Positions 9,143-17,401 of a stretch of 64,000 nucleotides of DNA are shown here, piece by piece; positions within the stretch are counted from its first letter, which is position 1, and every line of letters begins with the position of its first letter. Both the position numbers and the translations under genes were made by a program. The DNA is from Shewanella sp. MBTL60-007 (GTDB taxonomy: Bacteria > Pseudomonadota > Gammaproteobacteria > Enterobacterales > Shewanellaceae): assembly GCF_019654915.1 (NCBI RefSeq), contig NZ_BPET01000001.1:62001-126000 (forward strand), given 5' to 3'. The notes beneath the pieces are model-generated. The model worked only from the letters and a program-made list of their open reading frames with translations, did no database searches and had not been told where the DNA came from.

Positions 9143-10411
9143 TTACTGGGTATTTGCCTTATGGGCTTGTTCGCTGGTTTGCCAAAACTCATGTAGCGCC
9201 TTGGCGAGGTTGTCATTAGCAAGAATGCTAACGTGATCTTCATTTAATCCGTATATTCGATCGGCCTGCTGCTGGGCGCGATCTCTTAATTGACTGTCTA
9301 GGCTTATCACTCCATCGCTGCTCTTTTTGTTGATGATGCCACTGACTCTATAACCGAAAATAAGTTGATGTGGCGGGCGACTGAAGTCATCTTCATGGCC
9401 TGTAAATCTATCTGTAAATAACTTCGCAATAAACTCACTGTTTGGTGCAAGATCGCGCCAAGCGGGCATCACTACTGGGGCGTAATCTAGCCCGCTTTGT
9501 GCCGACTCGACGCCGCCAAAGGGCGATGATATCGAGGTGAAGCTGGCGATATCATCACAGCCTAGTTGGTTACGGCACAGATCTAAATATCCTTGGGTGA
9601 CGAGCCCTCCCATGCTATGGGCCACCAAGTGTAAGGTTTTAACGTCATAACGATAATCGATGATCTTAATCAGGCTATTAAGGCCATTGGCTAACAGCTC
9701 TAAGGGTAAACCACTGGGGTAATTCATGACCCAAATCTGGTACTTTTGTCTGTCTACCTTAGCGATGATCGGCTCAAAATCTCGTGCCGCGCCATTCATG
9801 CCATGAATAAAAAGCACAGGGATCTTACTCTTATCGAAATCATCGAGAAAGAACACGCCGCTGTTGCCTTGTTTGAGATGGGTGACAGGTTTCCACATAC
9901 CTAAGTTAGCACTTTCTCTATCAAATTGCGGCGCAGCTAGAGTGGCCATTTCACCTATTTTTGCGGGACTAAATTTGACGTTAAGCAGATTTATTAAAGG
10001 GCGATCGACTAGGGCTTGCGGGTAATTGCCTTGGGTATTGCTGAGCTGAAGTTGTAGTGGCTTATCAGCCTCTTCGGGTAGCGCTATAACGGAAAATGCC
10101 TCGCCGACTTGAAAACGGAGATCGTTATTGGCGTCATTAAAGGTAAACAGGTATTGGCTCATGCTATCACCCGTCACGGTAATTGGTTGATTACCTATCA
10201 CGACTTCATAACCATCGATGGTGTTAGCGCTGGGCTCTTGTAGCTGAATGAATACGAAAGACTCGGTTTCATGTTGTGACTCAATAATCACTCTATATTC
10301 GACATAGATGTTATCGAGCATATCGACCTCTTTGGCCAGATGGCGAAAGTTAGCGCAGCCGGTGACGAGCATTATCATGGTCACCGTGACAATAATTTTT
10401 AACCCCTGCAT
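9143..10411 (-). CDS. lipoprotein alpha/beta hydrolase (lipase/esterase-like)
   Basis: The start at ATG 10411 has AAGGAAG upstream and gives a classic lipoprotein signal (MQGLKIIVTVTMIMLVTGC); a longer start at 10447 would bury it. The 422-residue product has a beta-rich N-terminal region (about 25-180). An alpha/beta hydrolase domain follows, with the oxyanion-loop motif VLFIHGMNGAARDFEP, the nucleophile elbow AHSMGGLVTQG (Ser in SMG) and a late His candidate in NEDHVSIL. It probably acts on a lipid or ester in the envelope; substrate unknown. It stands alone, divergent from the arsenic operon. Confidence 0.82.
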   Translation of the reverse strand: MQGLKIIVTVTMIMLVTGCANFRHLAKEVDMLDNIYVEYRVIIESQHETESFVFIQLQEPSANTIDGYEVVIGNQPITVTGDSMSQYLFTFNDANNDLRFQVGEAFSVIALPEEADKPLQLQLSNTQGNYPQALVDRPLINLLNVKFSPAKIGEMATLAAPQFDRESANLGMWKPVTHLKQGNSGVFFLDDFDKSKIPVLFIHGMNGAARDFEPIIAKVDRQKYQIWVMNYPSGLPLELLANGLNSLIKIIDYRYDVKTLHLVAHSMGGLVTQGYLDLCRNQLGCDDIASFTSISSPFGGVESAQSGLDYAPVVMPAWRDLAPNSEFIAKLFTDRFTGHEDDFSRPPHQLIFGYRVSGIINKKSSDGVISLDSQLRDRAQQQADRIYGLNEDHVSILANDNLAKALHEFWQTSEQAHKANTQ

Positions 10412-10532
10412 GCTGGCTGCTTCCTTGGTGCCTAATGTGAATGTCATCTAAATCATATAGATAACTTAGCAGTAATTTTACTCTATGTTTACTATTTCAC
10501 CTTTTTCATTTTAATAGTCCAATTATTGCTTG

Positions 10533-10585
10533 TATATATGAAAATTCATATATATTATTTTGCATATATATGGTTTTTCATATGC
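10533..10585 (+). promoter_or_regulatory. probable ArsR operator/promoter region
   Basis: A perfect inverted repeat with arms TATATATGAA (10533-10542) and TTCATATATA (10545-10554) is followed by a second, looser dyad GCATAT...ATATGC (10562-10585). ArsR/SmtB-family repressors bind AT-rich dyads of the ATATGAA...TTCATAT type. The position just before arsR fits autoregulation. Binding is inferred, not shown. Confidence 0.65.
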
Positions 10586-10638
10586 GCCTGTTTCATAGAA
10601 ATTGTCGGGCGCATATTAGAGTTTATCGAGAGATGATG

Positions 10639-10983
10639 ATGACACCTTTAACCTTTTTTAAGGCGCTGGCCGATGACACCAGACTGCGTAGCTTGCTGCT
10701 AATCCAGTCTGAATCAGAACTGTGTGTTTGCGAATTGATGACTGCGCTTGATGAGAGTCAACCTAAGATCTCTCGCCATTTGGCACAGTTACGAAAGCTT
10801 GGCCTGTTGGTCGATAGGCGCCAAGGTCAGTGGGTATTTTACCGTATCAACCCTGAGCTTCCCTCCTGGGCGAATGACATTTTACATACCTTAGCTACCG
10901 AGCAGGCAGGGTTAATCGACAGTAACTTAGCTAAGCTATTGCAGATGGGTGATCGCCCGGAAAGAGCTAAGAATTGCTGTTAG
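10639..10983 (+). CDS. arsR: ArsR-family arsenic-responsive repressor
   Basis: Three in-frame ATGs occur at 10633, 10636 and 10639. The last is six bases after GAGAG and is preferred; upstream in-frame codons read through the operator and are not coding. The 114-residue product is a winged-helix regulator. The N-terminal helix FFKALADDTRLR is followed by the As(III)-sensing CVC motif in ELCVCELMTAL, the recognition helix SQPKISRHLAQLRKLGLL and the wing DRRQGQWVFYRI. A terminal Cys pair (NCC) may add a ligand. It would repress the downstream acr3-GAPDH-arsJ genes until arsenite binds. Confidence 0.92.
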   Translation: MTPLTFFKALADDTRLRSLLLIQSESELCVCELMTALDESQPKISRHLAQLRKLGLLVDRRQGQWVFYRINPELPSWANDILHTLATEQAGLIDSNLAKLLQMGDRPERAKNCC

Positions 10984-11041
10984 TTGTCGATTTTATTGAG
11001 CAAAGGTTTTTGCTTTTTTTACTCTAATTAGGTCAAACATT

Positions 11042-12079
11042 ATGGGTATTTTTGAGCGCTATTTAAGTGTGTGGGTGGGTCTAGCTATCCTTGCGGGTGT
11101 TTTTCTAGGTAATTTATCTCCGGATACCTTTGCCATCGTTGCAGGACTTGAGTATGCCCATGTGAACTTGGTTATCGCGGTACTGATCTGGGTAATGATC
11201 TATCCTATGATGATCCAGATTGATTTCTCCGCTATTAAAGATGTGGGCAAAAGCCCGAAAGGCTTGATGCTAACCTTAGTCATCAACTGGCTGGTGAAGC
11301 CTTTTACCATGGCCGCCTTAGGTTGGTTGTTTTTTAGGGTGTTCTTTGTCGATTTGGTCGATCCACAAACCGCAAACGAATATATTGCTGGCATGATCTT
11401 GTTGGGGGTTGCGCCTTGTACAGCCATGGTGTTTGTATGGAGTCAGCTGACTAAGGGCGATCCTAACTACACCTTGGTGCAAGTGTCGGTGAATGACTTG
11501 ATCATGGTGGTGGCCTTTGCGCCAATTACTGCCTTGCTGCTTGGGGTGAGTGACATTCAAGTACCTTGGGCAACCCTGTTATCTTCTGTGGTGCTCTATG
11601 TGGTGCTGCCCCTTGTTGCAGGTGTGGTAACAAGGCAACTGTTACAGAAAAATGGTGATGAAACGCAGCTGAATGGGTTTGTGGCTAAGCTAAAGCCTTG
11701 GTCTATGTTGGGGCTACTCGCTACGGTTGTATTGTTATTCGGTTTTCAGGCTGAGACCATTATCGCCCAGCCACAGAATATTGCCCTGATTGCGATCCCG
11801 TTATTAATCCAGACCTACGGTATCTTCTTTATTGCATTTTATGCTGCTAAGAAAATGAAGCTGACTCATAAAGTGGCTGCACCAGCTTGCATGATTGCGA
11901 CCTCTAATTTCTTTGAGCTCGCTGTCGCCGTTGCAATTTCATTGTTTGGTCTACATTCAGGCGCAGCACTTGCTACTGTCGTTGGCGTGCTGGTGGAGGT
12001 GCCTGTGATGTTATCGCTGGTGGCGATAGCTAATCGCAGTCGCCATCTGTTTGCGGATGAGGCTACGGCAGCGAGTTAA
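11042..12079 (+). CDS. acr3: arsenite efflux permease, ACR3 family
   Basis: This 345-residue inner membrane protein has about ten hydrophobic segments and starts 58 bp after arsR. ACR3 hallmarks are present: the [13 protein letters not shown] segment, the essential cysteine in [19 protein letters not shown], and the [17 protein letters not shown] signature near the C-terminus. The family exports arsenite (some members also antimonite) by proton antiport. It is not the ArsB type, which is longer and unrelated. The arsR-acr3 order and the shared strand support one operon with the GAPDH gene that follows. Confidence 0.95.
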   Translation: MGIFERYLSVWVGLAILAGVFLGNLSPDTFAIVAGLEYAHVNLVIAVLIWVMIYPMMIQIDFSAIKDVGKSPKGLMLTLVINWLVKPFTMAALGWLFFRVFFVDLVDPQTANEYIAGMILLGVAPCTAMVFVWSQLTKGDPNYTLVQVSVNDLIMVVAFAPITALLLGVSDIQVPWATLLSSVVLYVVLPLVAGVVTRQLLQKNGDETQLNGFVAKLKPWSMLGLLATVVLLFGFQAETIIAQPQNIALIAIPLLIQTYGIFFIAFYAAKKMKLTHKVAAPACMIATSNFFELAVAVAISLFGLHSGAALATVVGVLVEVPVMLSLVAIANRSRHLFADEATAAS

Positions 12080-12176
12080 TTGAGAAAAACACTATTAGCT
12101 CGAGTCATAACGGTTCGCAGCTAGCTAAACGACAGCATTGACTGACACCCTTTTAAAATTAGGTTGAGAGATAATT

Positions 12177-13187
12177 ATGACTATTAAAATTGGTATCAAT
12201 GGCTTTGGTAGAATGGGACGCCTTGCATTGCGCTCGGCATGGCACAATAGCGAAGTTGAATTTGTACAGATCAACGATCCCGCTGGTGACGCAAACACCT
12301 TAGCGCACCTGTTAACGTTTGACTCGGTACATGGCCGTTGGTCGGAAGAAGCAACGGCAGACGGCGACAGCATAGTGATTGGTGACAGCCGTATTATGAC
12401 CACTCGCAATAAAGCGATCGCTGATACCGATTGGTCTGCTTGTGACGTGGTAATTGAGGCATCGGGCGTGATGAAGACTAAAGCCTTGCTGCAAGCTTAT
12501 CTAGATCAAGGGGTAAAAAGAGTCGTGGTTACAGCGCCTGTGAAAGAAGAGGGCGTACTCAATATCGTCATGGGGGTTAACCATGATCTCTACGATAAAG
12601 ATATTCACCCTATCGTGACCGCCGCATCTTGTACCACTAACTGTTTGGCCCCTGTGGTTAAGGTGATCCATGAGAAGATCGGCATTAAGCATGGCTCGAT
12701 GACCACTATCCATGACATCACCAATACTCAGACAATTTTAGATGCGCCCCATAAAGATCTGCGCCGCGCTCGTGCTTGTGGCTTGAGCCTTATTCCAACC
12801 ACCACTGGCAGTGCGACAGCCATTACCCATATCTTTCCAGAGTTAAAGGGCAAGCTAAATGGTCATGCTGTGCGTGTACCGCTGGCGAATGCCTCGATTA
12901 CCGACTGTGTGTTTGAACTTAATCGTGAAACTACAGAAGCCGAAGTGAACCAGTTGCTTAAGGAAGCGGCTGAGGGGGAGCTTAAAGGCATTTTAGGCTA
13001 TGAAGAGCGTCCGCTGGTGTCTGTGGATTATAAAACCGATCCGCGTTCAAGTATCGTTGATGCACCATCGACCATGGTGGTTAATGGCACCCAAGTCAAA
13101 CTCTATGTCTGGTATGACAATGAGTGGGGCTATGCAAATCGAACCGCAGAGCTGGCGATCATGGTAGGTAAGTTGGATCAAGCTTAA
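12177..13187 (+). CDS. ArsJ-associated glyceraldehyde-3-phosphate dehydrogenase
   Basis: The 336-residue type I GAPDH starts at an ATG six bases after GAGAG. The NAD-binding motif [10 protein letters not shown] is at residues 6-15. The catalytic Cys152 lies in [10 protein letters not shown], followed by the usual His region and the C-terminal [11 protein letters not shown]. It lies directly between acr3 and arsJ rather than with other glycolytic genes. That fits the arsenate-dedicated GAPDH, which makes 1-arseno-3-phosphoglycerate from arsenate and glyceraldehyde-3-phosphate for export by ArsJ. The enzyme class is seen; the arsenic role is inferred from context and from the known GAPDH-ArsJ pathway. 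Confidence 0.9.
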   Translation: MTIKIGINGFGRMGRLALRSAWHNSEVEFVQINDPAGDANTLAHLLTFDSVHGRWSEEATADGDSIVIGDSRIMTTRNKAIADTDWSACDVVIEASGVMKTKALLQAYLDQGVKRVVVTAPVKEEGVLNIVMGVNHDLYDKDIHPIVTAASCTTNCLAPVVKVIHEKIGIKHGSMTTIHDITNTQTILDAPHKDLRRARACGLSLIPTTTGSATAITHIFPELKGKLNGHAVRVPLANASITDCVFELNRETTEAEVNQLLKEAAEGELKGILGYEERPLVSVDYKTDPRSSIVDAPSTMVVNGTQVKLYVWYDNEWGYANRTAELAIMVGKLDQA

Positions 13188-13200
13188 AGGGAAAGGCAGG

Positions 13201-13228
13201 TTTTAGGTTTTAGGTTTTAGGTTCTAGG
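13201..13228 (+). repeat. heptamer tract C1 (TTTTAGG x3, TTCTAGG x1)
   Basis: Four head-to-tail 7-bp units begin 14 bp after the GAPDH stop. The last unit differs by a T-to-C change that matches the later tracts. Confidence 0.9.
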
Positions 13229-13239
13229 AAAAGCAGGAA

Positions 13240-13370
13240 AGCTGAGATGAGCGGCCTGTGGCCTTACGGAACGTTCGCCGGCTCACTCACGGAACGCTTC
13301 GCTTACGGTAAAGAAAAGATAGAAAATTGACTGTAGGTTGGGCTTTAGCCCATCAAGCTAAGATGGTGCA
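13240..13370 (+). repeat. unit A, copy 1
   Basis: This copy runs from AGCTGAGATGAGCGG to the base before copy 2. It includes GCGGCCTGTGGCC, GGAACGTTCGC, GGAACGCTTCGCTTACGG and a small perfect hairpin TGGGCTTTAGCCCA. Confidence 0.9.
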
Positions 13371-13501
13371 AGCTGAGATGAGCGGCCTGCGGCCTTACGG
13401 AACGTTCGCAGGCTCACTCACGGAACGCTTCGCTTACGGTAGAGAAAAGATAGAAAATTGACTGTAGGTTGGGCTTTAGCCCATCAAGCTAAGACGGTAC
13501 A
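13371..13501 (+). repeat. unit A, copy 2 (tandem with copy 1)
   Basis: This is directly adjacent to copy 1 and the same length, with only a few substitutions (for example CTGCGGCC for CTGTGGCC, and ACGGT for ATGGT near the end). Confidence 0.9.
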
Positions 13502-13560
13502 AGCTGGTGTCTGTTTTTTTAGTTTTTGTCTTTGCTTTTCCTAGCAGCGTAGCGTCCTAG
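13502..13560 (+). repeat. unit B, copy 1
   Basis: AGCTGGTGTCTG, a T-rich stretch, GCTTTTCCTAG and GCAGCGTAGCGTCCTAG in order. It leads straight into a heptamer tract. Confidence 0.88.
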
Positions 13561-13561
13561 A

Positions 13562-13589
13562 TTCTAGGTTCTAGGTTCTAGGTTCTAGG
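13562..13589 (+). repeat. heptamer tract C2 (TTCTAGG x4)
   Basis: Four perfect TTCTAGG units, followed by the AAAAGCAGGAAAGCT linker. Confidence 0.9.
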
Positions 13590-13614
13590 AAAAGCAGGAA
13601 AGCTAAGACGGTAC

Positions 13615-13673
13615 AGCTGGTGTCTGTTGTTTTAGTTTTTGTCTTTGCTTTTCCTAGCAGCGTAGCGTCCTAG
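13615..13673 (+). repeat. unit B, copy 2
   Basis: Nearly identical to copy 1, and again leading into a heptamer tract. It is joined to C2 by a linker carrying the end of unit A (AGCTAAGACGGTAC). Confidence 0.88.
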
Positions 13674-13709
13674 ATTCTAGATTCTAGGTTCTAGGTTCTA
13701 GGTTCTAGG
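13674..13709 (+). repeat. heptamer tract C3 (ATTCTAG then TTCTAGG x4)
   Basis: A variant first unit and four perfect TTCTAGG units, then the same AAAAGCAGGAA linker as C1 and C2. Confidence 0.9.
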
Positions 13710-13720
13710 AAAAGCAGGAA

Positions 13721-13850
13721 AGCTGAGATGAGCGGCCTGTGGCCTTACTGAACGTTCGCAGGCTCACTCACGGAACGCTTCGCTTACGGTAAAGAAAAGA
13801 TAGAAAATTGACTGTAGGTTGGGCTTTAGCCCATCAAGCTAAGACGGTAC
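13721..13850 (+). repeat. unit A, copy 3
   Basis: The same unit as copies 1 and 2, with TTACTGAACG replacing TTACGGAACG. The TGGGCTTTAGCCCA hairpin is kept. Confidence 0.9.
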
Positions 13851-13914
13851 AGCTGGTGTCTGTTGTTTTAGTTTTAGTTTTTGTCTTTGCTTTTCCTAGT
13901 AGCGTAGCGTCCTA
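13851..13914 (+). repeat. unit B, copy 3
   Basis: A longer variant with an extra TTTAG repeat and CCTAGTAGCG in place of CCTAGCAGCG. It ends about 55 bp before the arsJ start. Confidence 0.85.
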
Positions 13915-13969
13915 GTAGTGGCGTAGCCACGTCCTCGCATCCTAGTTCCTTTTTTTAAGGTGGTAAGTC

Positions 13970-15196
13970 GTGTTAGCAAAATATCGTTCTTTGCCTGATA
14001 GCGTTAAACAATACTTGATTGTAACGGGGAACTACTGGGCATTCACACTCACTGATGGTGCTTTGCGCATGTTGGTGGTGCTGCACTTTTATGATTTAGG
14101 TTATACGCCGCTGGCAATTGCCATGCTGTTCCTGTTTTATGAGATCTTTGGCGTGATCACTAACCTTGTTGGTGGCTGGTTAGGTGCGAGACTTGGCCTC
14201 AATAAAACCATGAACATTGGCTTAGGGCTACAGATTGTCGCGCTATCTATGTTGTTATTGCCGGCGGCAATGCTCACTGTACCTTGGGTGATGGCGGCGC
14301 AGGCGCTATCGGGGATCGCTAAAGATCTCAATAAGATGAGTGCCAAGAGCGCGATAAAAACCTTAGTGCCTAAAGATGCCGAAGATAAGCTCTATCGATG
14401 GGTCGCGATATTAACCGGTTCTAAGAATGCGCTAAAAGGGGCTGGTTTCTTCTTAGGGGGCTTATTGCTGTCGCTTGCTGGCTTTAGCGGTGCGGTGGCG
14501 ATAATGGCTGCAATGCTGTTGATTGTATGGCTTGGCAGTATGCTCAGTTTGAAAGCCGATCTAGGCAAAGCTAAGTCAAAACCTAAATTTACTCAGATAT
14601 TTTCGAAGAGTGATAGCGTTAATATCCTCTCTGCTGCACGTCTATTCCTGTTCGCCGCGAGAGACGTATGGTTTGTTATAGCATTGCCAGTGTTTCTCGC
14701 TAGCCAGCTTGGCTGGGAGCATAGCAGTGTAGGGGCTTTTCTTGCGCTCTGGGTAATAGCCTATGGCATGGTGCAGTCCATCGCTCCCACTTTTACAGCA
14801 CGCAAGCAAGCGCCCGATGGCAAAGTGGCAACTTGGTGGGTGGGCTTACTCACATTAGTAACCGCCATCCTTGCCGTGTTGATATTGACTGGCTGGGTTG
14901 CTCCTCAATTCGCACTGATTGCCGGGCTAATGATTTTCGGCGCCGTCTTTGCGATTAACTCCTCTCTACATAGTTACCTGATTGTTAGTTATGCCGGAGA
15001 AGACGGTGTTTCGCTGGATATTGGCTTCTACTACATGGCTAATGCGATGGGACGGTTACTGGGAACAGTACTTTCTGGTTGGGTCTATCAAGAGGCTGGC
15101 TTGTCGGCTTGCTTGTTTATTTCAGCAGCCATGTTGTTTGTTACCTTTATTATCTCCTTCAAATTGCCTCGGACTAAAACTCAAATTAAAAGTTGA
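13970..15196 (+). CDS. arsJ: ArsJ, organoarsenical MFS exporter
   Basis: The 408-residue major facilitator protein starts at a GTG nine bases after AAGG. It has about eleven to twelve hydrophobic segments. Features typical of ArsJ include the N-terminal YLIVTGNYWAFTLTDGALRM, the cytoplasmic loop GIAKDLNKMSAKSAIKTLVP, and a C-terminal half around DIGFYYMANAMGRLLGTVLSG. ArsJ exports 1-arseno-3-phosphoglycerate, the unstable product of the neighbouring GAPDH, which gives net arsenate removal. In this genome the two genes are separated by a repeat mosaic rather than adjacent. Confidence 0.93.
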   Translation: MLAKYRSLPDSVKQYLIVTGNYWAFTLTDGALRMLVVLHFYDLGYTPLAIAMLFLFYEIFGVITNLVGGWLGARLGLNKTMNIGLGLQIVALSMLLLPAAMLTVPWVMAAQALSGIAKDLNKMSAKSAIKTLVPKDAEDKLYRWVAILTGSKNALKGAGFFLGGLLLSLAGFSGAVAIMAAMLLIVWLGSMLSLKADLGKAKSKPKFTQIFSKSDSVNILSAARLFLFAARDVWFVIALPVFLASQLGWEHSSVGAFLALWVIAYGMVQSIAPTFTARKQAPDGKVATWWVGLLTLVTAILAVLILTGWVAPQFALIAGLMIFGAVFAINSSLHSYLIVSYAGEDGVSLDIGFYYMANAMGRLLGTVLSGWVYQEAGLSACLFISAAMLFVTFIISFKLPRTKTQIKS

Positions 15197-15207
15197 GTGC
15201 CGCTGTA

Positions 15208-15237
15208 TTGCCATAGTGCCGCAAGGTGCTATGGCAA
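15208..15237 (+). other. stem-loop after arsJ with GCAA tetraloop
   Basis: TTGCCATAG (15208-15216) pairs with CTATGGCAA (15229-15237). Pairing can continue with wobbles to a GCAA loop. There is no T run after it, so it may protect or end the arsJ mRNA in another way. Confidence 0.6.
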
Positions 15238-15349
15238 AACCATTCAAGTTTATTTTTCAACCTTTCCAAACGTTAACCATTCGTTGTACTCTGTTTGAAA
15301 GTTTGAGTGTGTTTTTCATTCTAGATTACGCACTCACTTTATTAGGACC

Positions 15350-15382
15350 TTTTGATCTTGCTAAAACTACGGAAGATCAAAA
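15350..15382. promoter_or_regulatory. 10-bp inverted repeat upstream of symporter gene
   Basis: TTTTGATCTT (15350-15359) and AAGATCAAAA (15373-15382) are perfect complements, 13 bp apart. They lie 66 bp upstream of the AGCS start, before an AT-rich stretch. It could be an operator or a weak attenuator hairpin. Confidence 0.5.
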
Positions 15383-15447
15383 AGCCCTAAATACATGATT
15401 ATAAATATAAATAATAACGATAAATTCTCTGTATCGACGAGGTTTGA

Positions 15448-16827
15448 ATGGAAGCTATTACGAATTTTGTAAGCATGATCAATGGTGTGGTCTGGGGGAC
15501 GCCCATGCTGGTCATGATTTTAGGGGTAGGATTATTCCTGACTTTTGGTTTGCGCCTGATGCCAATTTTAAAGCTCGGCACAGGTTTTAAACTCCTGTGG
15601 TCTGGGCGTATTCCCGATAAAGATAAGAGAATGAAGGGCGAGATTAGCCCCTTTAACGCTTTGATGACATCACTCTCAGCCACCATAGGTACGGGTAATA
15701 TTGCCGGCGTGGCAACCGCGATTTTCATCGGTGGTCCCGGTGCGCTGTTTTGGATGTGGTGTACCGCGTTGGTGGGGATGGCAACCAAGTTTGCCGAGGC
15801 TGTGTTAGCGGTAAAGTATCGTGAAGTCGATGACAATGGTAACCACGTTGGTGGCCCGATGTACTACATCAAAAATGGTCTTGGATCCAAGTGGGCTTGG
15901 CTAGGCACAGCCTTTGCGCTGTTTGGTTCATTAGCTGGATTTGGGATCGGTAATACGGTTCAAGCTAACTCGGTCGCCGACGCGCTGAGCAGTAACTTTG
16001 GCGTGCCAACATGGATTACCGGTGTGGTACTTATGGTGCTGGTGGGTGCGGTATTAATGGGCGGTATTAAACGTATTGCCGATGTCGCCGGTAAGCTGGT
16101 GCCTATGATGACGGTTTTCTATCTCGCAGCGGGTGTGGCGGTATTAGTTGTCTACGCCTCAGAGATCCCTGCGGCAATTGAGTTGATCTTATATAGCGCC
16201 TTTAATCCTGTTGCTGCACAAGGTGGCTTTGCTGGTGCTGCTGTTTGGGCCGCGATTCGCTTTGGTGTAGCTAGAGGCGTATTCTCGAATGAAGCCGGTT
16301 TGGGGAGCGCACCTATTGCCCATGCCGCGGCGCAGACCAATAATCCTGTTGCCCAAGGCTTAGTGGCTATGCTGGGAACATTCATCGATACCTTAGTAGT
16401 ATGTAGCATCACTGGTCTGGCGATTATCGTCTCTGGCGCATGGACTTCGGGTGAGAACGGTGCTGCGCTAACCTCTTTCGCCTTCTCTCACGCCTTCCCT
16501 ATGGGGAACTATGTAGTAGCTATCGCTTTGAGTATTTTCGCCTTCACCACTATCTTGGGCTGGAGTTTTTACTGTGAGAAGTGTGTGCAGTTCCTATTTG
16601 GCATTAAGGCGATCAAGCCATTTAGGATCCTTTGGACAATAGTGGTGCCTTTGGGAGCGGTCAGCTCGCTGGAATTTATCTGGTTATTGGCAGATACGCT
16701 GAATGCCATGATGGCGATCCCTAACTTGATCGCCTTGGCGTTACTCAGCCCTGTGGTATTTGCACTTACCAGAGAGTATTTCTTGAAGAAGCGCCAAGCG
16801 GATATGGAGTCACAACAGGCTAAATAG
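15448..16827 (+). CDS. sodium:alanine/glycine symporter, AGCS family
   Basis: This 459-residue inner membrane protein has about eleven hydrophobic segments and starts five bases after GAGG. AGCS hallmarks include GEISPFNALMTSLSATIGTG near residues 67-86 (the family signature with conserved N and T residues), GNIAGVATAIFIGGPGALFW, and the mid-protein FSNEAGLGSAPIAHAAAQT. The family imports alanine or glycine, and in some members glutamine, with sodium. It is monocistronic between its own inverted-repeat-bearing leader and a strong terminator. Exact substrate cannot be told by eye. Confidence 0.92.
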   Translation: MEAITNFVSMINGVVWGTPMLVMILGVGLFLTFGLRLMPILKLGTGFKLLWSGRIPDKDKRMKGEISPFNALMTSLSATIGTGNIAGVATAIFIGGPGALFWMWCTALVGMATKFAEAVLAVKYREVDDNGNHVGGPMYYIKNGLGSKWAWLGTAFALFGSLAGFGIGNTVQANSVADALSSNFGVPTWITGVVLMVLVGAVLMGGIKRIADVAGKLVPMMTVFYLAAGVAVLVVYASEIPAAIELILYSAFNPVAAQGGFAGAAVWAAIRFGVARGVFSNEAGLGSAPIAHAAAQTNNPVAQGLVAMLGTFIDTLVVCSITGLAIIVSGAWTSGENGAALTSFAFSHAFPMGNYVVAIALSIFAFTTILGWSFYCEKCVQFLFGIKAIKPFRILWTIVVPLGAVSSLEFIWLLADTLNAMMAIPNLIALALLSPVVFALTREYFLKKRQADMESQQAK

Positions 16828-16844
16828 TCGCGGCTGTATAAACT

Positions 16845-16880
16845 AAAAAAGCTCCTGATATGTATTCAGGAGCTTTTTTT
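16845..16880. terminator. bidirectional terminator
   Basis: GCTCCTGA (16851-16858) and TCAGGAGC (16866-16873) are flanked by six As on the left and seven Ts on the right. It serves the symporter gene and the convergent small gene at 16892. Confidence 0.9.
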
Positions 16881-16891
16881 ATCACGCTAGG

Positions 16892-17071
16892 CTATGCCCA
16901 AAAGTCATCTTCACTTAAATCGCGCTTTAATTGTGCGCGTTCAAGATAATCTTCAAGGCGCTTTTTTACCGCTTTTTTGTGTGCTAACTCATCAGCAGCT
17001 TGCTGATTCTTAGGCGTTGTTAATGCCTCAATTTCTGCATCGTTGGGCACAAAGTCAATAGTCTGAGCCAT
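16892..17071 (-). CDS. 59-residue charged small protein
   Basis: The start at ATG 17071 is seven bases after GAGGA; a GTG one codon earlier is less likely. The protein is hydrophilic. Its second half is a charged helix (KKAVKKRLEDYLERAQLKRD) ending in DLSEDDFWA. No signal peptide or membrane segment is seen. Length and the RLEDYLE...L pattern recall small PA3496-like proteins, but I would not assign the family. It ends at a bidirectional terminator. Function unknown. Confidence 0.7.
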   Translation of the reverse strand: MAQTIDFVPNDAEIEALTTPKNQQAADELAHKKAVKKRLEDYLERAQLKRDLSEDDFWA

Positions 17072-17303
17072 CACGAATTCCTCTTAGCTAGGTATCCATT
17101 GGCCCGAATCGCTCTATTAGCGTGTAGGGAATGCTGTCGATACCTTCAGGTTAATAACTAAACAATGTAAGCGCTCATTGGCTTGCTTGGTTAAACCTTA
17201 TTAGTGAGTGCTTAATTTGGAATTTAGCAGGGAGTGATTTAAAAATATGCGATCAATGTAACAAAATTACATTTTTAGTTCGAAATTTATTATTTTGGAT
17301 GTT

Positions 17304-17336
17304 TTTTAGTTGCTTAATGAAATTAAGCAACTAAAA
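17304..17336. repeat. perfect 15-bp inverted repeat
   Basis: TTTTAGTTGCTTAAT (17304-17318) and ATTAAGCAACTAAAA (17322-17336) are perfect complements around a 3-base loop. It lies in the 330-bp gap between the TorF-like gene and the small gene at 16892. I see no gene in that gap. There is no T run on the expected side, so the role (terminator or operator) is open. Confidence 0.75.
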
Positions 17337-17401
17337 GTCTTATGTTAGGGCTTTGGTCATTTACCCTAAATAATAATTAAAATAGACCTTTAAACAGTGA
17401 G

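Larger units (their letters stand above)
13201..13939. repeat. composite intergenic repeat mosaic within the ars cluster
   Basis: About 740 bp of the 782-bp gap between GAPDH and arsJ is repeats. The order is heptamer tract, A1, A2, B1, heptamer tract, B2, heptamer tract, A3, B3, then a short dyad tail (GTGGC...GCCAC, 13918-13930). Unit A is about 131 bp and unit B about 59-64 bp. The heptamers are TTTTAGG or TTCTAGG. The linker CTAGGAAAAGCAGG after each heptamer tract is nearly the reverse complement of the unit B segment TTGCTTTTCCTAG, so long hairpins are possible. I found no ORF, terminal inverted repeats with a transposase, or CRISPR-like spacers. Confidence 0.9.

Noticed and set aside
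13201..13939. Repeat mosaic as a CRISPR array or IS element
   Set aside because: Repeats are adjacent or variably spaced with no unique spacers; there is no transposase and no terminal inverted repeats.
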